A DNA stretch of 19,368 bases from Opitutia bacterium UBA5964 (GTDB lineage Bacteria > Verrucomicrobiota > Verrucomicrobiia > Opitutales > Coraliomargaritaceae). The notes beneath the pieces were generated by a model. That model was not told the DNA's origin, did not search any database, and saw only the letters and a list, made by a program, of their open reading frames with translations. Location: the NCBI GenBank assembly GCA_002430605.1, contig DJBY01000110.1, forward strand, positions 1 through 19,368, given 5' to 3'. This document shows positions 1 through 5,037 of the stretch, piece by piece (positions within the stretch are counted from its first letter, which is position 1; the number at the start of each line of letters is the position of its first letter). A program made the translations under genes and the position numbers.

Positions 1-347
1 GCGGGGATAGCATTTGGCGTAGCGGCGATGCTGACCGTGCTGGCCGTGGTGCTCGGCGCGCGGGGAAGGCCGCAAATCGCTATTTTTCAGAGCAAGGTGC
101 CGCTTATCTGCCCGCCGAGGAGGCGGTTTTTATTGCCAATATTTACGGGATGCCCGGGATCGGGCGTTTGTTCGCGATGCCAAAAATGAGAAAATATCCA
201 CATCGTATCATGATCGCCGACGAGGAGGGGCTACTCGATTTCTTGCCACAGGAAAACGGTGTAGTCACAGTGTTTGAGCTAAATGAAATTGGCGGGATTG
301 AGTCGATTACCTACTGGGATCCCAGTTCAGATGTGACTCCATTTTGA
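1..347 (+). CDS. Unrecognised protein, 3' part, probably frameshifted
   Basis: The frame ending at the TGA at 345-347 is open back to the window start, so this is the 3' part of a longer gene. The convincing part begins near base 66 (KAANRYFSEQGAAYLPAEE) and runs to the C-terminus (ITYWDPSSDVTPF). Before that the same frame is arginine-rich and unprotein-like. Frame 1 instead reads a clean hydrophobic stretch from base 1 (GIAFGVAAMLTVLAVVLGAR), which looks like a transmembrane helix. The frames meet at the G-run 62-65. One extra G there would join the helix to GKAANRY in a single frame, giving a membrane-anchored protein with a soluble C-terminal domain of about 95 residues. I do not recognise the family. 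It lies 69 bases before rpmI on the same strand. The gene's presence is fairly sure; the frameshift is inferred. Confidence 0.6.
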   Translation, partial: GDSIWRSGDADRAGRGARRAGKAANRYFSEQGAAYLPAEEAVFIANIYGMPGIGRLFAMPKMRKYPHRIMIADEEGLLDFLPQENGVVTVFELNEIGGIESITYWDPSSDVTPF

Positions 348-416
348 TTTTCTCACTTTTAACCCTTTACAAGCCGCTTCAAAAGCTGTGTTTTCCCCAT
401 CTTTTCCAACTTTCTC

Positions 417-608
417 ATGCAGAAAACACGTAAATCCATCGCCAAACGCTTCAAGAAGACAGGCACCGGTAAACTCTTGCGTCGCACGCCAGGGCACCGT
501 CACCTCCTTCGTAACAAAAGCACCAAGCAACGCCGTCGTGCAGGTCAAAGCAAACTGGTCGCTCCCGGCCAACGCGCTAACCTCATTCGCGGATTGCCTT
601 TCGCTTAA
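417..608 (+). CDS. rpmI: 50S ribosomal protein L35
   Basis: A 63-residue basic protein with the L35 pattern: an N-terminal MQKTRKSIAKRFKKTGTGKL, then RTPGHRHLLRNKSTKQRRR, and a C-terminal LIRGLPFA tail. L35 is a component of the large ribosomal subunit. Length matches the family (about 64-66 residues). It is followed by rplT after 95 bases, the usual rpmI-rplT pair, but infC, which often precedes rpmI, is not here; the upstream gene is an unrelated membrane-type protein. The start has no Shine-Dalgarno sequence; the leader just before the ATG is pyrimidine-rich (ccaactttctc). An overlapping open frame at 388-654 has no ribosomal features and is a shadow. Confidence 0.97.
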   Translation: MQKTRKSIAKRFKKTGTGKLLRRTPGHRHLLRNKSTKQRRRAGQSKLVAPGQRANLIRGLPFA

Positions 609-640
609 GCTGAAGAAGTCACGTTTGATACTAAAACTCA

Positions 641-679
641 CGCTAGTCGGGTAACATGAAAATGGGCGACCCGACAGCG
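641..679 (+). promoter_or_regulatory. Strong hairpin in the rpmI-rplT spacer
   Basis: Bases 641-652 (CGCTaGTCGGGT) pair with 669-679 (ACCCGACAGCG) to make an 11-bp stem with one bulged A at 645 and a 16-base loop. There is no T-tract after it, so it is not an intrinsic terminator. It lies 24 bases before the rplT start. L20 is known to repress its own operon in E. coli and B. subtilis by binding leader RNA, so a regulatory role is plausible. I see no primary sequence proof that this is an L20 site. Confidence 0.45.
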
Positions 680-703
680 ACTAAATCGAGAGATTAAAGA
701 AAC

Positions 704-1072
704 ATGCCTAGAGCAACTAATGGTCCGGCAACCTTAAAACGCCGCAAGAAAGTTCTGAAAAAAGCCAAAGGCTATTTCGGAAATAAATCACGTCTCTTTC
801 GCTATGCGAAGGATGCAGTCGATCGCGCTGAAGTTTACGCTTATCGCGACCGTCGCAAAAAGAAGTCCGAGTTCCGTTCACTCTGGATCGTTCGTATCAA
901 TGCGGCATGCCGTGCAAATGGCATCAACTACAGTCGTTTCATCCGTGGCCTCAAGGCTGCTGAGATCGATATGGACCGTAAGCAGCTTTCCGAGCTAGCG
1001 ATTCACGATGAAGTCGCTTTCAACGTTTTAGTTGAAAAGGCAAAAGAAGCGAACACAGCACCTGCTGCTTAA
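704..1072 (+). CDS. rplT: 50S ribosomal protein L20
   Basis: A 122-residue protein starting MPRATNGPATLKRRKKVLKK, followed by AKGYFGNKSRLFRYAKDAV, YAYRDRRKKKSEFRSLWI, RINAACRANGINYSRFI and GLKAAEIDMDRKQLSELA. These are the standard blocks of L20, a primary binder of 23S rRNA needed early in 50S assembly. The long basic N-terminal extension and the globular C-terminal domain are both present, with a short alanine-rich tail (NTAPAA). It is second in the rpmI-rplT pair and is followed by a clear terminator at 1101-1130. No clear Shine-Dalgarno sequence precedes the ATG (gagattaaagaaac). Confidence 0.98.
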   Translation: MPRATNGPATLKRRKKVLKKAKGYFGNKSRLFRYAKDAVDRAEVYAYRDRRKKKSEFRSLWIVRINAACRANGINYSRFIRGLKAAEIDMDRKQLSELAIHDEVAFNVLVEKAKEANTAPAA

Positions 1073-1100
1073 ACTTCGGACTTAACATAAGTCTTTCTTA

Positions 1101-1130
1101 AGGCCGTCCCATTTCGGGGCGGCCTTTTTT
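1101..1130 (+). terminator. Rho-independent terminator of rpmI-rplT
   Basis: Arm AGGCCGTCCC (1101-1110) pairs with GGGGCGGCCT (1116-1125) as a 10-bp GC-rich stem with one G-U pair and the loop ATTTC. A run of six T (1125-1130) follows. It begins 28 bases after the rplT stop codon. Confidence 0.93.
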
Positions 1131-1273
1131 ATGTCTGCTGTTGTCTGAATTTTGGTAAAGAATCTCAGGAGATTTCTTGGCAAAAAAACTGTGGCTTTGT
1201 GGGACGGGCTTCATGGCCAGTCCGCCGAAGCCTTGACGTGAGAGGACGGGAGTCTGTGTTATCGGCAGTTATC

Positions 1274-1295
1274 GGAGTGTGGGCGACTCGCCCAC
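1274..1295 (+). repeat. REP-like hairpin with GGAG head
   Basis: GGAG at 1274-1277 is followed by GTGGGCG (1279-1285) pairing with CGCCCAC (1289-1295) around a 3-base loop. The layout, a tetranucleotide head then a GC-rich palindrome, matches the other GTAG/GGAG elements of this window and the known architecture of bacterial REP sequences. Confidence 0.45.
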
Positions 1296-1301
1296 CTTTG
1301 T

Positions 1302-1350
1302 GTAGCCACGGCGCTCCGCCGCCGTGTTATTAGCGACGCGACGCGGCTAC
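1302..1350 (+). repeat. REP-like doublet, GTAG heads facing outward
   Basis: GTAG at 1302-1305 precedes CACGGCG (1307-1313), loop CTCCGC, and CGCCGTG (1320-1326). An inverted head (CTAC, 1347-1350) closes the other end, so the outer bases TGTAGCC and GGCTAC form an inverted repeat. This arrangement resembles the paired REPs (BIMEs) found in other bacteria. The loop CTCCGC recurs as CTCCGT in the element at 3272-3295. Confidence 0.55.
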
Positions 1351-1403
1351 ATTTATGGAATGCACTTGAAGCTTGCTGCTATTGCGCCTGCAGGGGCGCG
1401 CAC

Positions 1404-1430
1404 AAAAAAGCCCGCCGTTTGGGCGGGCTT
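1404..1430 (-). terminator. Rho-independent terminator of clpP
   Basis: AAGCCCGCC (1408-1416) pairs with GGCGGGCTT (1422-1430) around GTTTG. On the minus strand the stem is followed by a run of six T (1404-1409 as A). It lies 22 bases beyond the clpP stop codon. Confidence 0.9.
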
Positions 1431-1451
1431 TCGAACCAAGCATCGGATCGC

Positions 1452-2030
1452 TTAGATCTTCTCGATGATGGCATCGGCGAGGCCGTAAGCGATCGCTTCC
1501 TTTGCGGTCATGTAGAAGTCGCGATCCGTGTCTTGCTGGATCTTCTCGAGCTTCTGGCCAGAGCTGGCGGCGAGGATCGCATTGAGCTCGTCGCGCAGAC
1601 GTTCCATTTCCATCGCTTGAATGTGAATGTCCACCGCTACGGCGACCATCTGGCCGGAGATGAGCGGCTGGTGGATCAACACGCGAGAGTGCGGGTAGAG
1701 GAAGCGGTTGCCCTTATCAGCGCCGCAAAGCAGGATCGAGCCCATGCTGGCGGCCATTCCTGTGACGATCACTTTGATCGGTGAGCTGATCAGCTTCATG
1801 GTGTCATACACCGCCATGCCCGCCGTGATCGAGCCACCTGGAGTGTTGACGTAGAAGGTGATCTCTTTGCCCGGAGCGTCTGCTTCGAGGTAGAGGAGCT
1901 TCTCGGTGATATCGCGAGCGGATTTATCAGAGACTTCACCCCAAAGGAAGATTTTACGCTCCTTGAGGAATGTTTCCTGGATTTTTGGGCCTGCGCCTTT
2001 GTCTTCGTCTTTTGTTTTTTTGTCTGCCAT
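1452..2030 (-). CDS. clpP: ClpP-family ATP-dependent serine protease subunit
   Basis: A 192-residue ClpP-fold (S14) peptidase, normally a barrel-forming subunit fed by a Clp ATPase. The catalytic triad is visible: Ser95 in GMAASMGS, His120 in RVLIHQPL, and Asp171 in DTDRD. The oligomer-forming block YVNTPGGSITAGMAVYDTM (60-78) is also intact. Two segments differ from standard ClpP. The N-terminus (MADKKTKDEDKGAGPKIQE) lacks the usual axial motif IPMVVEQT..GER.YDIYSRLL, and the loop after His120 reads SGQMVAVAVDIHIQA rather than GGxQGQAxDIEI. This suggests a ClpP paralogue with altered ATPase docking. No clpX, clpA or tig lies nearby. The gene is 51 bases downstream of rpiB on the same strand and ends at a strong terminator. 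There is no Shine-Dalgarno sequence at the ATG. Confidence 0.93.
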   Translation of the reverse strand: MADKKTKDEDKGAGPKIQETFLKERKIFLWGEVSDKSARDITEKLLYLEADAPGKEITFYVNTPGGSITAGMAVYDTMKLISSPIKVIVTGMAASMGSILLCGADKGNRFLYPHSRVLIHQPLISGQMVAVAVDIHIQAMEMERLRDELNAILAASSGQKLEKIQQDTDRDFYMTAKEAIAYGLADAIIEKI

Positions 2031-2064
2031 GGGATTATATAGTATCGATTAAAATTGAAAAATG
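2031..2064 (-). promoter_or_regulatory. Possible clpP promoter, very close to the ATG
   Basis: On the minus strand a perfect TATAAT (2034-2039) sits three bases before the clpP ATG, in an AT-rich stretch. No good TTGACA-like box is visible 16-18 bases upstream. If it is used, transcription would start at or next to the start codon, giving a leaderless or nearly leaderless mRNA. It may equally be chance in AT-rich DNA. Confidence 0.25.
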
Positions 2065-2081
2065 AAAAGGTGGGATGTGGT

Positions 2082-2525
2082 TTAGCCTTCGATCTTTTCG
2101 ACGCGGCGTTGATGGCGGCCTCCTTCGAAATCAGCATCGAGCCAGATGCCGACGATCTTGAGCGCCATTTCTTCGGACACTGGGCGGGCACCGATGGAGA
2201 TGCAGTTGGCATTGTTGTGCTCTTTAGTCATCTGCGCGGACCATTCGTCCCAGCAGAGGCCGCAGCGCACGCCTTTGACCTTATTGGCAACGATGGCTTC
2301 GCCGTTGCCACTGCCGCCAAGCACGATGCCGTAATCGGCTTTGCCATCTGCCACAGCCTCAGCAGCGGGGCGGATGAAGTCGGGATAGTCGCAGGACTCG
2401 GTGGAGTCGCAGCCATAATCGATGACTTCGTGGCCGCGGGCGCGTAAAAATTGAATGATTGGCGCCTTGAGGGGAAAACCTGCGTGGTCGGTGCCGATGG
2501 AAACTGTGAGGGACGTTTTGCTCAT
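2082..2525 (-). CDS. rpiB: Ribose-5-phosphate isomerase B (Glu-type)
   Basis: A 147-residue RpiB/LacAB-fold protein that interconverts ribose 5-phosphate and ribulose 5-phosphate in the pentose phosphate pathway. Seen: the N-terminal strand and phosphate site VSIGTDHAGFPLK (8-20), Asp13 and His14, the core GGSGNGEAIVANKVKGVRC (70-88), and HNNAN (103-107). The E. coli catalytic cysteine (CGTGIG) is replaced here by glycine (GGSGNGE), and Glu76 matches the glutamate that acts as base in the Mycobacterium tuberculosis enzyme. I chose the ATG at 2525 (MSKTSLTVSIGTDHAG); an upstream extension to 2573 adds a hydrophobic, uncharacteristic leader. The gene precedes clpP and follows a small membrane protein on the same strand. 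An allose-phosphate isomerase role cannot be excluded. Confidence 0.9.
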   Translation of the reverse strand: MSKTSLTVSIGTDHAGFPLKAPIIQFLRARGHEVIDYGCDSTESCDYPDFIRPAAEAVADGKADYGIVLGGSGNGEAIVANKVKGVRCGLCWDEWSAQMTKEHNNANCISIGARPVSEEMALKIVGIWLDADFEGGRHQRRVEKIEG

Positions 2526-2594
2526 TGGAAGCAAACAGTAAAAGCGTGCTGCGACGAAGAGGGCAATACGCAATCTAATGAAATACGAATCGGT

Positions 2595-2795
2595 CTATTT
2601 ACCTTTGAATAGAGCGGCATCCAAAATAGACCAAAGGTGGATGATCCAGCCGAGCAGAACGACCCAGAGAGCCGCAGCCAGAAGGAATTGGACGATGGCG
2701 ATGAGCAGGCGGCCTTGCACGAGCTGTCCGAGTCCCGGGATGAAGAAGCTGCAAAGTGCGGCAATGACGTTGCCTGTGGATCCTGGTTGTGTCAT
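2595..2795 (-). CDS. Small two-helix membrane protein
   Basis: A 66-residue protein starting MTQPGSTGNVIAALCSFF at the ATG 2795. It has two likely membrane segments, roughly residues 9-20 and 33-60, separated by a short turn PGLGQLVQGR. The PGLGQxxxGR turn is common in small bacterial membrane proteins of unknown role, some of them TM2- or DUF-type. The family is not assigned. The frame can be extended to 2864, but that adds a basic segment (MKSLNTSIKNKLSLRF) without support. It is 69 bases upstream of rpiB on the same strand and divergent from rpmG. Confidence 0.65.
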   Translation of the reverse strand: MTQPGSTGNVIAALCSFFIPGLGQLVQGRLLIAIVQFLLAAALWVVLLGWIIHLWSILDAALFKGK

Positions 2796-2908
2796 ATCGT
2801 TGGGAATTAAGAGGGTGAATCGAAGTGAAAGTTTGTTTTTGATCGAAGTGTTCAGTGATTTCAAGCTCAGGTCTGGTCGGTTTATTGGAATTCAGATGAA
2901 AAAAGTGT

Positions 2909-2927
2909 TGCTTCAGCCCCTGAAGCA
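2909..2927 (+). promoter_or_regulatory. Perfect hairpin in the rpmG leader
   Basis: TGCTTCAG (2909-2916) and CTGAAGCA (2920-2927) form an 8-bp perfect stem with a CCC loop, 45 bases before the rpmG start. It has no adjoining T-run. It could be an operator or an RNA element in the divergent region; nothing more can be said. Confidence 0.3.
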
Positions 2928-2972
2928 CCTAACTTCCGCTCTTTTTTCAAAATCTAACAGAGAATTTTTAGT

Positions 2973-3143
2973 ATGGCAAGAGAGCACGTAATGATCGAAT
3001 GCACTGAGGCACGCGCCGAGGGCAAACCAGTATCCCGCTATATGACCAGCCGCGATAAAAAGCAGCAGCCAGATCGCATCGAGAAAAAGAAGTATAATAA
3101 GTTTCTTCGTCGTCATACATTGCACCGCGAAATCAAGAACTAA
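2973..3143 (+). CDS. rpmG: 50S ribosomal protein L33
   Basis: A 56-residue protein, MAREHVMIECTEARAEGKPV followed by SRYMTSRDKK, RIEKKKYNKFLRRHTLHREI and a KN end. This is the L33 pattern: N-terminal strand with I-x-C, R-Y-x-T, and the C-terminal L.KKY.. LR.H..HREIK. L33 is a late-binding component of the large subunit near the E site. Only Cys10 is present, so the two zinc-binding CxxC pairs are missing and this is the zinc-independent (C-) form. It stands alone, with its own terminator at 3173-3201. No Shine-Dalgarno sequence is seen (gagaatttttagt before the ATG). Confidence 0.95.
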   Translation: MAREHVMIECTEARAEGKPVSRYMTSRDKKQQPDRIEKKKYNKFLRRHTLHREIKN

Positions 3144-3172
3144 TCTTGCTTGGCGTTTGCGCCTATTTTTGG

Positions 3173-3201
3173 AAACCCGCCTTACGAGGCGGGTTTTTTT
3201 T
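3173..3201 (+). terminator. Rho-independent terminator of rpmG
   Basis: AAACCCGCCT (3173-3182) pairs with AGGCGGGTTT (3187-3196) as a perfect 10-bp stem closed by a TACG tetraloop of the stable UNCG type. Eight T follow from 3194. It starts 30 bases after the rpmG stop. Confidence 0.95.
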
Positions 3202-3271
3202 GTGACTGAATGTGGCGGGAAATGCTCCGTCATTTCCATTAGTTAAATCAGGATTCACTGAGTCTCTCGGT

Positions 3272-3295
3272 GGCAACGACGGAGCGTTGCCCTCC
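3272..3295 (-). repeat. REP-like palindrome with GGAG head
   Basis: On the minus strand a GGAG head (3292-3295) is followed by GGCAACG, the loop CTCCGT, and CGTTGCC (3272-3278). The loop CTCCGT matches the CTCCGC loop of the element at 1302-1326 although the stems differ. It lies between the rpmG terminator and the next terminator. Confidence 0.5.
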
Positions 3296-3355
3296 GCGGA
3301 TTAAGACCTACGCGAGGCAATGCGGAAGTCGCCCCTCCCGGCATTCCTCCCACAA

Positions 3356-3385
3356 AAAAACCTCAGTCGAATCACTGAGGTTTTT
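3356..3385 (-). terminator. Bidirectional terminator after the mrp-side genes
   Basis: AAAAACCTCAGT (3356-3367) pairs with ACTGAGGTTTTT (3374-3385), a perfect 12-bp stem with the loop CGAATC. A-rich and T-rich flanks allow function on both strands. On the minus strand it follows the small gene at 3392-3628 by six bases. Confidence 0.9.
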
Positions 3386-3391
3386 GAAAGT

Positions 3392-3628
3392 TTATTTTTT
3401 TATGGGCGCTCGTTCGCTCCGCCAGTTCTCGCGGTGCTTTCGAATCCAGTCGAGTAGGGCGCGTTCGAAACCGATGTCTTTACCCTTTTTTTCCGATTCA
3501 ATCCATTTGTGACGAAGGATTTCTTCACGCTCTGCGAGGAACTCTTGATACAAGCTGGAACGCTCTGCGAAGCCTGTGGCGGGCTTGCCTTCGGTGGTGG
3601 GTGACATGTCTTTTTTATCCTGACTCAT
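3392..3628 (-). CDS. Small conserved-looking protein, unknown function
   Basis: A 78-residue soluble, charged protein starting MSQDKKDMSPTTEGK at the ATG 3628; a TTG at 3637 and a later ATG at 3607 are alternatives. The C-terminal half reads EREEILRHKWIESEKKGKDI followed by GFERALLDWIRKHRENWR. This helical H-K-W-x-x-S-E-K-x-G-x-D-I-G pattern reminds me of the C-terminal end of DUF4032-type proteins and of small stand-alone proteins in Gram-negatives. That resemblance is from memory and untested. No signal peptide or membrane segment is seen. It lies 102 bases downstream of mrp on the same strand and directly before a terminator, so the two may be cotranscribed. Confidence 0.75.
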   Translation of the reverse strand: MSQDKKDMSPTTEGKPATGFAERSSLYQEFLAEREEILRHKWIESEKKGKDIGFERALLDWIRKHRENWRSERAPIKK

Positions 3629-3730
3629 TACAAGCAATTTGCTTTTGGGTTGAACGATATGAATTGAAATATAGCGACAAGGCTTTCGCTGGCTAGTTCA
3701 AAATCAAAACAATGGCGTTTTAACAAAATA

Positions 3731-4858
3731 TTATGCGTTTAATTGCTCGATGATCTGGCGGGCGACTTTGAAGAATTCCTTCGCGGCCACTGATTCGGGG
3801 TCGCTGACGACAATCGGGATGCCGTTATCGCAGCCGATGCGAATCGAGGGGTCGATTGGTATTTTGCCCAAAAGTGGCGTTCCGAGGCTGCTTGCAGTGC
3901 TTGCGCCGCCGCCTTCACCGAATAGCTGCTGGCGAGTGCCATCAGCGCTTTCGAGGTAACTCATGTTCTCGACTACGCCGAGATAGGGCACATTGACCTT
4001 TTCAAACATTCGCGCGCCGCGTCGAGCCACATTGGATGCAGCCGGCTGAGGCGTCGTCACGATCACTGCCCCGTTGAGCGCGATGGTTTGCACCAGAGAG
4101 AGCTGAGCATCGCCAGTGCCTGGTGGCAGATCGACGACCAGAATTTCCAATTCACCCCAATTCACGTTTTGCGCGAACTGTTGAATGGTCTTCATGATCA
4201 TCGGGCCACGCCAGACGACTGGAGTGTCCTCGTCTACTAGGAATCCCATCGACATGGTGCGGACGCCGAAATTTTCCAATGGCACGATTAAGTCGTTCTC
4301 GATTTCGGGGCGTCCGCTGGCGCCGAGCATCAGAGGGATGGATGGGCCGTAAATGTCGCAGTCCATAATGCCGACGCCAGCCTTGCCGTCTGCTGCGAGC
4401 AGACGTTGTAGTGCGCAGGCGAGGTTAACGGTGACGGTGGACTTGCCGACCCCGCCCTTGCCGCTGGCGACTGCGATGGCGTATTTCACCTTCTGCATGG
4501 CAGCGCTGTTAGTAGGAGTGCTACCGTTGGCTCCGCCAGTCGGGCTGGGCTGATTCTTTGGCTGGGAAATTTCCATGCGGACTTTGACGTCCTGTATCCC
4601 TTCGAGCGCGCCGACGGCCGACTTGATGTCGGCAGCAATTTGCTCGGGGATTTTCGGATCCGCGGTCGTGATTTCGACGCCGATCAGGGCTGCGCCATCC
4701 TTTAGATCGACCTCTCTGACGAGGCCGAAGGAAATAATGTCACGGCTAAACCCTGGGAATTTGACCGTCTTAAGAGCTGCTTTGATGCTTTCTGTGTCCA
4801 CTGTATGTTTTGGTTGAAGAATCGAGCAGAGTGAAACTCTCTGGCTGCGACTCAACAT
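3731..4858 (-). CDS. mrp: Mrp/ApbC-type iron-sulfur carrier P-loop ATPase
   Basis: A 375-residue Mrp/NBP35-family ATPase that is expected to bind and pass on Fe-S clusters. Domains: an N-terminal MIP18/DUF59 domain (about 20-97), a Gly/Pro/Asn/Ser linker (98-120), then the ATPase. Seen: the deviant Walker A GKGGVGKST (133-141), DCDIYGPS (166-173), WRGPM (216-220) and DLPPGTGD (243-250). The segment ENMSYLESADGTRQQLFGEG (297-316) has no CxxC, the cluster-binding pair of E. coli ApbC and eukaryotic Ind1. This resembles the cyanobacterial and plastid HCF101 branch, which also lacks it at this site. The start is uncertain: the ATG at 4858 adds 19 residues of odd sequence, while a GTG at 4801 (VDTESIKAALKTVKFPG) would give the usual family N-terminus. 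It diverges from the TolB-like gene. Confidence 0.92.
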   Translation of the reverse strand: MLSRSQRVSLCSILQPKHTVDTESIKAALKTVKFPGFSRDIISFGLVREVDLKDGAALIGVEITTADPKIPEQIAADIKSAVGALEGIQDVKVRMEISQPKNQPSPTGGANGSTPTNSAAMQKVKYAIAVASGKGGVGKSTVTVNLACALQRLLAADGKAGVGIMDCDIYGPSIPLMLGASGRPEIENDLIVPLENFGVRTMSMGFLVDEDTPVVWRGPMIMKTIQQFAQNVNWGELEILVVDLPPGTGDAQLSLVQTIALNGAVIVTTPQPAASNVARRGARMFEKVNVPYLGVVENMSYLESADGTRQQLFGEGGGASTASSLGTPLLGKIPIDPSIRIGCDNGIPIVVSDPESVAAKEFFKVARQIIEQLNA

Positions 4859-5037
4859 GAATCGAAAAAATATTCGCGAAAGAGTGGATTTTGTTGAGCA
4901 AGCGCAGTCGCATCTCGGTTCACCTTATTAAAAAGGCGTAGCTTCTGAACATTGGTGCGTTACCAAATGATTAAAAAATGTTTGTTGAAGTGGATTTGCG
5001 TTTGCGGTTCATGCGACCCTGCGACTATTTATTACAA

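Larger units (their letters stand above)
1131..1451. other. Noncoding region with palindromes, rplT-clpP
   Basis: No convincing protein-coding frame is present between the convergent rplT and clpP genes. The stretch holds a GGAG-headed hairpin (1274-1295), a GTAG-headed palindrome with an inverted partner (1302-1350), and the clpP terminator (1404-1430). The segments 1131-1270 and 1351-1400 show nothing I can name. Confidence 0.7.

Noticed and set aside
388..654. An 88-codon frame overlapping rpmI
   Set aside because: The other frame encodes a textbook L35, and this one has no similarity pattern.
1419..1784. A 121-codon plus-strand frame within clpP
   Set aside because: It begins inside the clpP terminator and is antisense to the ClpP active-site region; composition is typical of a shadow frame.
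3152..3163. GGCG-TTTG-CGCC mini-hairpin followed by TATTTTT
   Set aside because: The stem is only four base pairs; the much stronger hairpin at 3173-3201 is the likely rpmG terminator.
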